A stretch of 64,000 nucleotides of DNA from Planctomycetota bacterium (lineage in GTDB: Bacteria > Planctomycetota > UBA11346): NCBI GenBank assembly GCA_028280785.1, contig JANQLF010000212.1:29444-93443 (forward strand). The letters are read 5' to 3'. A model generated the notes under the pieces. The model was not told where the DNA came from and made no database searches. It worked only from the letters and a program-made list of their open reading frames with translations. Of this stretch, positions 19,216 to 27,917 are shown in pieces. The translations under genes and the position numbers were made by a program. Positions within the stretch are counted from its first letter, which is position 1; every line of letters begins with the position of its first letter.

Positions 19216-19303
19216 TGGCGGAGAGAGAGGGATTCGAACCCCCGGTACCTTGCAGTACAATGGTTTTCAAAACCACCGCATTCAGCCGCTCTGCCATCTC
19301 TCC
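19216..19303 (-). tRNA. tRNA-Ser(UGA)
   Basis: An 88-base tRNA with encoded CCA. The acceptor stem GGAGAGA pairs with TCTCTCC, the anticodon stem GTGGT/ACCAT carries loop TTTGAAA with anticodon TGA, and the T arm is GGGGG-TTCGAAT-CCCTC. A long variable arm (TACTGCAAGGTA region) marks a class II tRNA, as expected for serine. The anticodon reads UCA and not UGA, so this is not the selenocysteine tRNA. Confidence 0.95.
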
Positions 19304-19442
19304 GTATCGTGGGGCAAACCCCTGTTTTGAGATTTACAGTACTGAACGGGCGGCGGTTATATAACATGATTTGGCAACGCAAAGCCTTTGAACTGCTCTG
19401 ATCAGGTGGCAGACTGCGCCGTCCGACGACAAGGAGGCGTAG

Positions 19443-20645
19443 ATGGCCGAGGCCGCCAAGAAAGAACTACAAAAGCGCGATACCAAGATCGATCTACGCA
19501 ATGCCCAAAATATTTTCAAACAGGCCATGAAAGCCGTGACCAAAGAGGTCGGTGGCAAAGAAAAACTGATCTTTCCAAAAGAGATCATGTGGCTGGGTGG
19601 TGCGCCTGGCGCTGGTAAAGGTACCAATACCCCCTTCATCAAACGCGTACGTGATATTACCGCTGATCCAATCGTGATGAGTGACCTCCTCAACACGCCA
19701 GAGATGCAAGCGATTAAAGATGCTGGCCATTTGGTGGGAGATGCTGAGACCTTCGAAATTTTATTGCGTGAACTGCTAAAACCACGTTATGAAAGCGGCG
19801 TGGTCGTTGATGGATTCCCACGCACCAAAGTCCAAGTCGAATGCGTCCGTCTATTCTACAATAAAATGATGGAACTGCGTCGTGAATTTTTCGATACACC
19901 AATAGGTCCTCAATTCCGCCGTCCTATTTTCCGCATTACCATTCTCTATGTCCGCGAAAATGTTTCGATTGAACGCCAATTAAAACGTGGTCGTGAAATT
20001 CAAGAGTATAATTCACGCGTTAAAAAATCTGGCGATGGTGAAATTTTACCAATTCGTCCGACCGACCTTGATGAATCGCTGGCTCGTGAACGTTATGAAG
20101 TATTTAAAAACCAAACTTATGATGCACTGCAAAGTCTCCGTGATTCTTTTCATTATCACTTCGTCGATGCCAACCAACCAATTGAAGTTGTTGAAAAAAG
20201 CATTGAAGAAGGTTTTGCTTATCAAAGTTCCTTAGAACTTGGCGAAGACACCTTTGATAGCATTCACAGCATTCCGGTTGCCAGTGAACTAACCGCCCAT
20301 GTGCGCCATAAATTGGTTAAACGCTTAGACAATTACCGTCATCGCCATGCCGAATTATTTGCTAAGGTTATTACACTGATTGAAACCGATATGGTACCGA
20401 TTATTAAACGACATGCTGCTGCAGGGCGTGCAAATATTCGTCTCGAGGATTCTTTGCTCGATAAAGAAATGTGCATTGAAATGATTGTCGATGTTTTGAC
20501 CGAGCGCGGTTACAGCATCACCGCTGAATGCAAAGAACAAATTGTACCGATGCGTGTCGATCCTGAAACAAACAGCATTATTAATGCAACGCGTCGCATT
20601 TGGATTTTTGAAGTACGTTTTGATGCACCAAAGATCAGACGATAG
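19443..20645 (+). CDS. Adenylate-kinase-like P-loop protein with N- and C-terminal extensions
   Basis: A 400-residue protein. A 50-residue basic N-terminal extension precedes a nucleoside-monophosphate kinase core: P-loop LGGAPGAGKGT (Lys59), the NMP-binding segment IVMSDLLNTPE, and VVDGFPRTKVQVECV, the adenylate kinase signature. The LID is replaced by a region around QLKRGREIQEYNSRVKKSG. From about residue 270 a 130-residue helical C-terminal domain of unknown type follows. Adenylate kinase itself is about 215 residues, so nearly half of this protein is extra; it may be regulatory rather than the housekeeping enzyme. AGGAGG lies 6 bases before the ATG. Confidence 0.8.
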   Translation: MAEAAKKELQKRDTKIDLRNAQNIFKQAMKAVTKEVGGKEKLIFPKEIMWLGGAPGAGKGTNTPFIKRVRDITADPIVMSDLLNTPEMQAIKDAGHLVGDAETFEILLRELLKPRYESGVVVDGFPRTKVQVECVRLFYNKMMELRREFFDTPIGPQFRRPIFRITILYVRENVSIERQLKRGREIQEYNSRVKKSGDGEILPIRPTDLDESLARERYEVFKNQTYDALQSLRDSFHYHFVDANQPIEVVEKSIEEGFAYQSSLELGEDTFDSIHSIPVASELTAHVRHKLVKRLDNYRHRHAELFAKVITLIETDMVPIIKRHAAAGRANIRLEDSLLDKEMCIEMIVDVLTERGYSITAECKEQIVPMRVDPETNSIINATRRIWIFEVRFDAPKIRR

Positions 20646-20888
20646 AAATGTATAAATATTGAGCAGAACTATAGCTTACGCATGAGTGTCCCACTGCTTT
20701 AGTACACCACATTATTTGTGAACGTAAATAATTATTAGTAGGGTAGGTCTTTTAAACCCATTATTAATAAAGCTTTATATTACTTAGCCTTATTGAGTGA
20801 ATTTTTCTTCACAATTAACATTATCACTCTACAATTTGTCACACTTTAACCACCAAAAACACATAAGAAATAATAAACACATTAAATC

Positions 20889-21305
20889 ATGGCATCTCTG
20901 AAACTTAAAACGCAACGTCTGCAACAAGCAAAACAAAAGAAGCGAATTTTAGTAGTCGATGACGATGAGGATTTGCTAAAAATAACCTGCGACTTGTTAA
21001 CCTCTGGTGGTTACGAAGTAGAGACCGCTGAAGATGGCGACATCGGTATTAAAAAATATCTACAAGGTCATCATGATTTAATTATCACTGACATGTATAT
21101 GCCTCGTGTACCAGGGATCAGTTTAATAACCAACATTCGTGAAGGTTTTCCTGAGGCAAAAATCATTGCCATGTCTGGCGGCGCCCCACGCGGCCACACA
21201 GGTCAAAACCTTGCTGCGGCAAATGAGCTTGGTGTCAACGCCACGCTGAATAAGCCAGTAACACGCGAAGTTCTTCTTGATACGGTCAAGAAAACACTCG
21301 CCTAA
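20889..21305 (+). CDS. Single-domain response regulator
   Basis: A 138-residue protein: an 18-residue Lys/Gln-rich tail, then a receiver domain with RILVVDDDED (acidic pocket), the phospho-acceptor in LIITDMYMPRVPG, the Ser of IAMSGGAP and the Lys of LNKPVT. It has no output domain, so it acts by protein contact or phosphotransfer. The next genes on the strand are a Rieske fusion and an RsbU-type phosphatase, which may be targets, though a terminator separates it from them. Confidence 0.92.
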   Translation: MASLKLKTQRLQQAKQKKRILVVDDDEDLLKITCDLLTSGGYEVETAEDGDIGIKKYLQGHHDLIITDMYMPRVPGISLITNIREGFPEAKIIAMSGGAPRGHTGQNLAAANELGVNATLNKPVTREVLLDTVKKTLA

Positions 21306-21332
21306 GATTATCTCATCGCTGTAATATGAGCA

Positions 21333-21360
21333 AAATCTGAGATCTTTCTCAGATTTTTTA
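21333..21360 (+). terminator. Rho-independent terminator after response regulator
   Basis: Ten-base perfect arms AAATCTGAGA (21333-21342) and TCTCAGATTT (21347-21356) with a 4-base loop, followed by more T residues. It lies 28 bases after the response-regulator stop. Confidence 0.88.
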
Positions 21361-21405
21361 TTTTGTAGACGCTCCCTTTGTGCGAGTCTCTGGCAGGAGT
21401 CGCAT

Positions 21406-23049
21406 ATGAGCGAATGGAAAGAAATAGCCAAGGTCAACGAATTTAGCAATGGCAGTGCACGCAACATTGCCGGCGTAACCGTTTTTTATGTGAATGATAA
21501 ATTTTACATAACCGGAGCACGTTGCCCACACATGGGCTATCCGATGAGCAAAGGTACCATTCGCAACGGCATTGTTACCTGTGCTTGGCATAAATGGGAC
21601 TTCGATTTAAAACACGGCGGTTGCTATCGCGGTGCCTGTGACGATTTACCAGTTTATGAACATAAAATCGAAAATGATGCATTGTTTATTAAAAAGACCA
21701 ACGACAGCGCTAAAAATGATAATTGGAAACGACTTTTACGTGAATCGATGATGCAAGGTGACCGCTTTTTATTGGCCAAAGTGATTGCCCAAACTATTCA
21801 CGATGATGTAGCGCTTGAAGAATTTAATTGCGAAGCTTTCCAACAAGCATTTGAACATGCCATTCGTGCCCATCAATCAATGCAAGGCATTCGTGAATTA
21901 CACGCCATTCAAGTTTGTAGTGATCTCAGCACATTTATTCCAGACAAAGAAAAAGTTTCAGCGCTATTACAGGGTTGCAGCATAGCCAGCGGTCCATCAG
22001 GTTTTCGCACTGATGTCGTCCCCCTGCCTGATGCCAATGATGCGCAACGACTGCAAGACATGCTGGCTTTTTATACTAGCGAATCATCAGCCCTCGGTAT
22101 CGAACGTATTTTATTAAGCAGTAATTTTAGCGATCATGCATTACATGAACAATTACTGAGCTTAGCAACTTCAGCACAATTTATTCATCATGCCGAAATT
22201 GTGATGGGCTTGGCTATCTGCTTAGACTTGCGCGATCAATTAGGCAGCGATCGACTCGATCATATTTTCGCCGCAGAAATTGCCTGGATCATGGGCGCAA
22301 CCAGACCGCAGGCCAATGCTGATGCCCAGGAAGCGATGGCTTGGTTGCAAGAACATCAAGTAACGGCGAGCAACGCAAAAGACATCGATGCTGTTGAGCC
22401 AGATGCGATCGCTGATTGCTTAGATAAGGGTTCGGTCGTTGCTGTATTTGATCAAGTAGCTGCCTGGTTGGACGCAGGTCACAGCGTCGAATCCTTAATC
22501 GACCGTGCCTCACTGCTGTGCGCTCGCCGCTTTGCCCGACTGTCACTCAACAATGGCGGCTTGTGGCGCGACGCGACGCGTGGTATCCGCCTGTGTGTAT
22601 TGTTACGCAAAATGTGCAAGCTCTACACCGGTGTATTCCAGAAACAGGCCGTCTTCATTTTATTCTTCCACCTCTTCGAATCACGCTGGTTACAACATCG
22701 CGAAGCATGGGATGGTAGTGAAGATGCCAGTAAGGCCGATTGGAAGGGCTTCGCTGAGAGTTTTGATGCCCTGCAAGTTCGCCAGGCCAGACAATATGCT
22801 CTTGATGGATTCTGTGCCGATCAGCAGCAAGCATTGAGTGAATTTGTTGGCCAAATGGTACGTGATGATCTCAATTACGAGCAGCTGGCCTGCCTCAAAG
22901 CCGTGCTCGAAGAGATCCAACACCAAGATGAGTGGCAACCCTATCTGGTCGGCATGATCACCTACGCCATCGACCAACGCAGTAGCCGTAACAACCTCGC
23001 CGCAGCCCAATTTGGCAATAGCTTTCAGCACGATCACGCTTCGACATAA
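21406..23049 (+). CDS. Rieske [2Fe-2S] domain fused to a large helical domain
   Basis: A 547-residue protein. Residues 1-100 are a Rieske ferredoxin-type domain with both ligand pairs, Cys40-x-His42 (RCPHMGYPM) and Cys59-x2-His62 (TCAWHKWDF), 16 residues between them. The remaining 440 residues are predicted to be helical (for example MQGDRFLLAKVIAQTIHDD and HHAEIVMGLAICLDLRDQ), with two His near HAIRAHQSM, and no catalytic motif I recognise. There is no signal peptide, so it is cytosolic. The helical part might be an oxygenase-like or scaffold domain; function unknown. A good GGCAGGAGT ribosome site precedes the ATG. Confidence 0.85.
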   Translation: MSEWKEIAKVNEFSNGSARNIAGVTVFYVNDKFYITGARCPHMGYPMSKGTIRNGIVTCAWHKWDFDLKHGGCYRGACDDLPVYEHKIENDALFIKKTNDSAKNDNWKRLLRESMMQGDRFLLAKVIAQTIHDDVALEEFNCEAFQQAFEHAIRAHQSMQGIRELHAIQVCSDLSTFIPDKEKVSALLQGCSIASGPSGFRTDVVPLPDANDAQRLQDMLAFYTSESSALGIERILLSSNFSDHALHEQLLSLATSAQFIHHAEIVMGLAICLDLRDQLGSDRLDHIFAAEIAWIMGATRPQANADAQEAMAWLQEHQVTASNAKDIDAVEPDAIADCLDKGSVVAVFDQVAAWLDAGHSVESLIDRASLLCARRFARLSLNNGGLWRDATRGIRLCVLLRKMCKLYTGVFQKQAVFILFFHLFESRWLQHREAWDGSEDASKADWKGFAESFDALQVRQARQYALDGFCADQQQALSEFVGQMVRDDLNYEQLACLKAVLEEIQHQDEWQPYLVGMITYAIDQRSSRNNLAAAQFGNSFQHDHAST

Positions 23050-23151
23050 TGAACAATATCACCAGTATTTAGACACAAATGGTTGAGGATGGAATAGATG
23101 TGTATAGCGTGGTTTGACCTATAAGCACAACGAGGATGGCAGATAGTAAAA

Positions 23152-24732
23152 ATGGCTAGAGCACCAAGACGCTCAGGCAGAGAAAATCAACGTGATGGCA
23201 GTGCTAGCGGTCGTCGACGCACGGGTGATCGTGAAGAAGCACGCCAATCACGCCGTGATTCCTTTTCTCGTCGTGACACCGTACGTGGTCGCGGAGCTGA
23301 TGCTCGTCGTCAAACCATGAGCACCCGCCGTGGTGAACGTGGTGCCGAAGGTCGTCGCGGTGAACGCCCAGAGCGCGGTGGCCGTGAACGTCGTCGCATG
23401 ACCCTGCCACCCGATTTGATGGAACGCATCGAGCGCGATCCTCTCTTTCAAATTGTGACCCTAGACGGATTAACCTGGATCGATCCCTACACCGGATCAG
23501 CAATTCCGATTGATGAAAATGCCGAAAAAACGGCTGCGATGCATCTGCAACGCGTTCCGTCCTACAAAGATCAAAACTGCATGCCGATGTCGCGGCTCTT
23601 ATATTTACGCTGGACCATTGATGTCGAACGCATGATTCCGCATGATCCACGTCTGCGCCTTTTTGGCAAAGAAGGACGCGGCTGGCTCAATCCATTTTCC
23701 GGTGCATGGATGGATGAAGTAAACGCACCACAAAAAAATATTAATCGCAACACCATTGCACAAATTGCCGCGTTGCTCAGCCAATGCCCATATGCTGCTC
23801 AAGGTGTTTTTAAAGAAGATGCTGAACTCAGTGAATTATTGCGCCAACGCCGCACCCATGAAGATGAGCAGGCCAAGGAAGAAGAAAAACGCCGCGAAGA
23901 AGAGCAACATGCTGATGCTGATTTAAAACGTGCCGTTGAAATCCAAACCCAGGCCATGGGTAAAATTCCAGAAATACCGAATTATGAATTTGCAGTGCAC
24001 TACGAAGGCTACAGCCAAGTCAGCGGTGATTTTTACACGGTTATTCCATTAGATGAAACGCGTTTCTTCATCATGCTTGGCGACGTTACCGGTCACGGTG
24101 TTCAAGCTGCGCTGGTTGTTTCAAGCGCCATGAAAACCCTGCGCTTAATTACGCGCTCGTGCAGTGACTTGGTCGAAATCGTCACCCAATTAAACGACGA
24201 AATTAAAGCTGACTTACTCAGTGGCCAATTTATCACCGGATTCGCCGCCGTTCTCGACACCGAAACTGATGAATTAAATTGTATTTTAGCCGGGCACCAT
24301 CCGTGCTTATTAATTAATTTACACAAAGAAGTTGTTGCGCGACGCATTGGCCAAAAAGGCATGGCCATGGGGTTAATCGGCGGCAAATTATTTCAAAACA
24401 GCTTACGCGTCAGTACCATTCAATTAGATGAAGGTGATTGCCTGGTTCAATATTCTGACGGCATCATCGAAGCTATGGATGATCAAAACGAAGAATACGG
24501 ACATTTCCGCGTTATTTCTTCAATCATCAATAATTATGACCTCCCACCTGAAGATTTAGTTACTGCACTTGCTGATGAAGTAAAAGTCTTCTCCAACAAT
24601 GACGTTGGCGACGATTTAACCATGATTGCCTTAAGCATTCCGCTACCGGTTAGCGAAGAAGAAGATCTGGGCATTACCGAAGTTGAAGCTGACACGGCTT
24701 CGGACGTATTAAAAGAGCGTCCTCAGGCTTAA
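23152..24732 (+). CDS. RsbU/SpoIIE-type PP2C phosphatase with Arg-rich N-terminal tail
   Basis: A 526-residue protein. Residues 1-85 are very rich in Arg, Gly, Glu and Asp (ARAPRRSGRENQRDG; GERGAEGRRGERPERGGRE), probably disordered and perhaps nucleic-acid-binding. Residues 90-215 hold two related LDGLTWIDPYTG / EGRGWLNPFSG units. After a charged coiled coil (about 235-265) comes the SpoIIE phosphatase domain with SGDFYTVIPL, MLGDVTGHGVQAAL, LAGHHPCLL, YSDGIIEA and GDDLTMIAL, the metal-binding Asp motifs being intact. Such enzymes dephosphorylate anti-anti-sigma factors or similar partners. No anti-sigma partner is in the window. Confidence 0.9.
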   Translation: MARAPRRSGRENQRDGSASGRRRTGDREEARQSRRDSFSRRDTVRGRGADARRQTMSTRRGERGAEGRRGERPERGGRERRRMTLPPDLMERIERDPLFQIVTLDGLTWIDPYTGSAIPIDENAEKTAAMHLQRVPSYKDQNCMPMSRLLYLRWTIDVERMIPHDPRLRLFGKEGRGWLNPFSGAWMDEVNAPQKNINRNTIAQIAALLSQCPYAAQGVFKEDAELSELLRQRRTHEDEQAKEEEKRREEEQHADADLKRAVEIQTQAMGKIPEIPNYEFAVHYEGYSQVSGDFYTVIPLDETRFFIMLGDVTGHGVQAALVVSSAMKTLRLITRSCSDLVEIVTQLNDEIKADLLSGQFITGFAAVLDTETDELNCILAGHHPCLLINLHKEVVARRIGQKGMAMGLIGGKLFQNSLRVSTIQLDEGDCLVQYSDGIIEAMDDQNEEYGHFRVISSIINNYDLPPEDLVTALADEVKVFSNNDVGDDLTMIALSIPLPVSEEEDLGITEVEADTASDVLKERPQA

Positions 24733-24747
24733 ATCTAAATACTTTCC

Positions 24748-24811
24748 ACCACAGATTAACACAATTAATCACAGATAATTATATCTGTGCACTTTCGTGT
24801 TCATCTGTGGT
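24748..24811. terminator. Nested CACAGAT inverted repeat, probable bidirectional terminator
   Basis: Outer arms of 15 bases (24748-24762 and 24797-24811) pair at 14 positions; inside, CACAGATA/TATCTGTG (24770-24777 and 24782-24789) forms a perfect hairpin. It lies between the convergent phosphatase and acyltransferase-like genes. CACAGAT palindromes of this kind are widespread dispersed repeats in bacteria, so it may also be a mobile repeat unit. Confidence 0.6.
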
Positions 24812-24832
24812 TGAAAATTTAAACCTGCGAAT

Positions 24833-26071
24833 TTATTGGCTTCTATAAACTTGCTCAGCACATTTATCCGCGTGTTCACGAAGTATTAGCCAGCCGCCGT
24901 TACGTAAGCGCTCGCCATTTTTAAGCTTTTGAATAAAAGCCTTTTCTAGGCTGGTGTTCTGCGGGTAATCATCTAGATCATCGTACTCGCGACCGAAAAT
25001 AAATCGTAATCCATCTCGACCGCTCGATGGAAATGGGTAACAATAACCAGCGGCAATTAATTGCGCTAAATTTGATCCAGGTAGAATATGTTCTAAATCA
25101 GGATTAAAAATCCACGAACTACAGTTCACAGCCTTGGCCGAACCAAGATCTTTAAAATAGGTATCAAAGAATTTAAAGCCACGTACAAAAGAATCCTGGC
25201 ACTTTTCTAAGGTCATACCGCCACCAGAAGGAATATGTAAATCTAAGACTGGGTCACCCGGTTTAAGATAATATTCCCACTCACGCGCATCCAAAGTAAC
25301 AAGCTCTAATTGTGCCTGACCGTTCGGATTAATTGGATAACCAATATAGGATTCTTCATTGAATGTGAGTGAGCTCTGCCATTTTTTTAATTCATCATCG
25401 CCATCAATAAAATAATAACCTTCATCAGTCATGTACTGCTCGTGTCCGAGCAACATAAGAACACGTCCGTCTGTTTTATGCTTAAACACATGTTGGTGAT
25501 CAGGTAAGGGCTTGAGCATAAATTCCATTCGGCCCAAGCGATATAAATCACCACGCACATAATGCCGTGACCAATTGACTGAACCAATATTAATGCCTAC
25601 CTCACCGTCATGACCGTGTTCATAGACTTTGCAGTAAGCGGCAAATTGGTAACAGGTGTCGTGAATTATTTCCTCTGGAATATTTTTCGCCTCACAAGCT
25701 GCACGAACGTCTTTTAGCGCGCCCATCATCACAATTAAATACAAGGCACCACCGGACTTGTTAAAATAAGCGTCCATATTTGGCCACTGTAGTAGCGATG
25801 GTCCATCAAGGTCAAAAACCAAACGCTGATAAGCATGCCATGTGAATAATTGCAGCGCGTTATTCGCATTAATCTGCGCAGCAGTCTCTAGAATACGAAC
25901 CTGACGTTCCTCATCGATCTGGCAGTAGCTCATGGCCGACCGCAAATACGCAGCCTCAAGAAAAAACACACCATCGGTAAATGAATCTACGGATGCTTGC
26001 CATCGATGCTGTAAATCCTCACTGCACGTGGCGTCTATTAATAAGTCCTGCATCAATTGGTGTAAATCCAT
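24833..26071 (-). CDS. Acyltransferase-like protein, NAT_N/GNAT_C type
   Basis: A 412-residue protein from the ATG at 26071; a TTG 9 bases earlier is a weaker choice. The N-terminal half is helical (AYLRSAMSYCQIDEERQVRI). The C-terminal half contains RLEF-like YRLGRMEFMLKPL, GDPVLDLHIPSGGGMTLEKC and WIFNPDLEHILPGSNLAQL, which I associate with the two-domain N-acyltransferase-like family with a GNAT-like C-terminus. Substrate and reaction are unknown for this group. It is convergent with the phosphatase and divergent from the three-paralogue cluster, with a 123-base shared upstream region. Confidence 0.6.
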   Translation of the reverse strand: MDLHQLMQDLLIDATCSEDLQHRWQASVDSFTDGVFFLEAAYLRSAMSYCQIDEERQVRILETAAQINANNALQLFTWHAYQRLVFDLDGPSLLQWPNMDAYFNKSGGALYLIVMMGALKDVRAACEAKNIPEEIIHDTCYQFAAYCKVYEHGHDGEVGINIGSVNWSRHYVRGDLYRLGRMEFMLKPLPDHQHVFKHKTDGRVLMLLGHEQYMTDEGYYFIDGDDELKKWQSSLTFNEESYIGYPINPNGQAQLELVTLDAREWEYYLKPGDPVLDLHIPSGGGMTLEKCQDSFVRGFKFFDTYFKDLGSAKAVNCSSWIFNPDLEHILPGSNLAQLIAAGYCYPFPSSGRDGLRFIFGREYDDLDDYPQNTSLEKAFIQKLKNGERLRNGGWLILREHADKCAEQVYRSQ

Positions 26072-26194
26072 ACTACGCAAGATGCTAGACAGCCCCTCAA
26101 ACTCAGCAAGCCGAGCGACTCGCTCACCTATTGCTTAGTTTGGAAACGGATGTTACCCTAAGCGCCCAACAGCAGAAATGGATTGGTAAGACTT

Positions 26195-26854
26195 ATGTCG
26201 TCACCAGATGATGATGTTGAATTTGACGAGTTCGCCGACTTAGACGCTAAGTTGGATGATTACTTTGCCGATGCCAAAGAAGAAGATTCTGGTTTCCATG
26301 AAATGACCCAGCAGTTCTTCAAAGGTTCGGGTGACATGGAATCTTGGGACAAAGTCGACAAAGTCTCTCATCAAGCCGCAGTCGCACATGGTGACACCGA
26401 AGAACACGTTGATGAAGAGTGGAATGATTTTGCCGACACCTTCTTTGGTGAAAGTGACAGCGATGGTGCTAGTGCACTTGAAGGCGGACCAACTGGTGCG
26501 CCTGCCGCTGATGCCGCACTTCCTGGTGCCAGCAGCGGTCAAACCATTCGCTTTGATTTTGGTGGCCCATCCTCTGCAGCAGCAAGCTCAGCACCCTCAG
26601 ATGGACTAGAACCAGCTAGTGTCGAAGTTGATAAATTTAATTTATTCCTGCGCAAACCAGCCAATCCCAAACAAAAAGAAGCGGCTATAAAAATTATTGC
26701 TGAAGTCAAAAGCGTAGAAAAAGATGAAGCTGAAGCCTTGGTAAAAAAACCCTTCATCAAAGTTTTAATTGATGTTGTAAAAGCTGATGCTGATTCGGCG
26801 CATGCGAAGTTCAAAGAGGCTGGACTCGTCTCCACTATCAAAAAGTGTACTTAG
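26195..26854 (+). CDS. Tandem paralogue 1, unknown acidic protein with bL12/ClpS-like C-terminus
   Basis: A 219-residue acidic protein from the ATG at 26195; a TTG at 26183 is less likely. The N-terminal 90 residues are helical and hold the family motifs YFADAKEEDSGFHEMTQQFF and DEEWNDFADTFFGE. An Ala/Gly/Pro/Ser-rich linker (about 90-140) follows. The last 75 residues (FNLFLRKPAN, KQKEAAIKIIAEV, EAEALVKKPFIKVLID, FKEAGLVSTIKKC) have the strand-helix-helix-strand-helix-strand order of the bL12 C-terminal domain and ClpS. No function is known to me. It is first of three paralogues and the most diverged, with the longest linker. Confidence 0.75.
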   Translation: MSSPDDDVEFDEFADLDAKLDDYFADAKEEDSGFHEMTQQFFKGSGDMESWDKVDKVSHQAAVAHGDTEEHVDEEWNDFADTFFGESDSDGASALEGGPTGAPAADAALPGASSGQTIRFDFGGPSSAAASSAPSDGLEPASVEVDKFNLFLRKPANPKQKEAAIKIIAEVKSVEKDEAEALVKKPFIKVLIDVVKADADSAHAKFKEAGLVSTIKKCT

Positions 26855-27219
26855 CTATTTTACTCGTCGCATGCGCGGCACTCCGGCCGAATTGGTAAAC
26901 CAATTATTTTCGGCCTGCACTTGTTCGGTGCGACTATACTTTTTATTACGTAAAAAGATTCGGTTGAGGGCTCTTGAGCTTAAACATGGATAGCCGATTG
27001 TTATGCTGCTCGACAGTGCTCCGTATCGGCTCGTTGTAATTACTTTAAGCAAGTAACTTTACTCTGTAATTTCATCGTACCCATTGTCAGTAAAACTTAA
27101 GCCTACGGTTTATCATACCAGCTATAAGAACAAACAATGACTCTTTGACTCAGTTATACAACATACGAATAGTAGACAAGAGATGCGCCGTTATATAGCA
27201 TAGCTTAAGGTGGCTCATT
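26855..27219. other. Intergenic region between paralogues 1 and 2
   Basis: No gene is seen. A hairpin at 26885-26915 has an inner perfect stem AATTGG-TAAA-CCAATT flanked by GGCCG/CGGCC arms and may terminate copy 1, though no T run follows. A weak promoter candidate for copy 2 is TTGACT at 27145-27150, 17 bases, then AATAGT. CGTCGCATGCGCGGCA at 26865-26880 recurs with one change after copy 3. Confidence 0.45.
26865..26880 (+). repeat. 16-base repeat downstream of paralogue 1
   Basis: CGTCGCATGCGCGGCA, 11 bases after the stop of paralogue 1, matches 15 of 16 bases of 28474-28489, which sits 11 bases after the stop of paralogue 3. The equal position suggests that coding and downstream DNA were duplicated together. 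Confidence 0.6.
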
Positions 27220-27822
27220 ATGTCTGAAGAATCTGATTTTATAAAACAAGAATTCGAACAGTTGGAAGAAAAGCTGAATGGTTACTTTGGTGATGCCAAA
27301 GAATCAGATTCGAGATTCACCGCCATGACCGATGAGTTTTTCAAAGGTCAAGGAGGAATGGATGCATTTGAACACGTTTGTCAAAGTGCAAGTGAATCCG
27401 GAATGATGCGCGGTATCCCCCAAGAACAAATTCAAAAAGATTGGGATGATTGCGTTGATAGTTTCTTCGGCGATTACAGCAGTACTGATTCTCAAATTCG
27501 AGGATTATTACCACATACTCAACCAGAGGACACCGTTGAGCCATTTCAATTCGATCAGTATCCAAAAGAACCAAATCAAATAAACAAAGAAGATCAAATC
27601 CGTTACAATTTATTCCTACGCAAGCCAGCAAACGAAAGGCAAAAGAAAGAAGCTAGTAAAATCATCGCAATCGTTACCAAGACTGATGCTATTGAAATTG
27701 AAAAAATGATTAACAAACCTATCATAAAAGTATTGATAGGCGAAGACATTGATAAAATCCGTTCTGTCCAACGTATGTTCAATGAAGCGACACTCGTGTC
27801 GACCGTTAAACCGTGTGTCTAA
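27220..27822 (+). CDS. Tandem paralogue 2, unknown acidic protein with bL12/ClpS-like C-terminus
   Basis: A 200-residue paralogue of the 26195 and 27918 genes. Shared N-terminal motifs are NGYFGDAKE, FTAMTDEFFKGQGGMD, ESGMMRGIPQEQI and DDCVDSFFG; the linker here is Gln/Pro/Asp-rich. The C-terminal domain has YNLFLRKPANERQKKEASKI, IEKMINKPIIKVLIG and FNEATLVSTVKPC, again with a terminal KPC-type ending. There is no signal peptide or membrane helix, so it is probably cytosolic. GGTGG precedes the ATG at a good distance. It is closer to copy 3 than to copy 1. Function unknown. Confidence 0.8.
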   Translation: MSEESDFIKQEFEQLEEKLNGYFGDAKESDSRFTAMTDEFFKGQGGMDAFEHVCQSASESGMMRGIPQEQIQKDWDDCVDSFFGDYSSTDSQIRGLLPHTQPEDTVEPFQFDQYPKEPNQINKEDQIRYNLFLRKPANERQKKEASKIIAIVTKTDAIEIEKMINKPIIKVLIGEDIDKIRSVQRMFNEATLVSTVKPCV

Positions 27823-27917
27823 GGTTACTCAGCATAGCTGACGCGTTGATAGCATGCATCTATAATGGACAATTGAAACGAACTGCATAGCATTTTTGTA
27901 TTCACCAGCGAGCATCA

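Noticed and set aside
19216..19303. Selenocysteine tRNA
   Set aside because: The anticodon is TGA (reads UCA) and the acceptor and T arms are of normal serine type; tRNA-Sec needs TCA.
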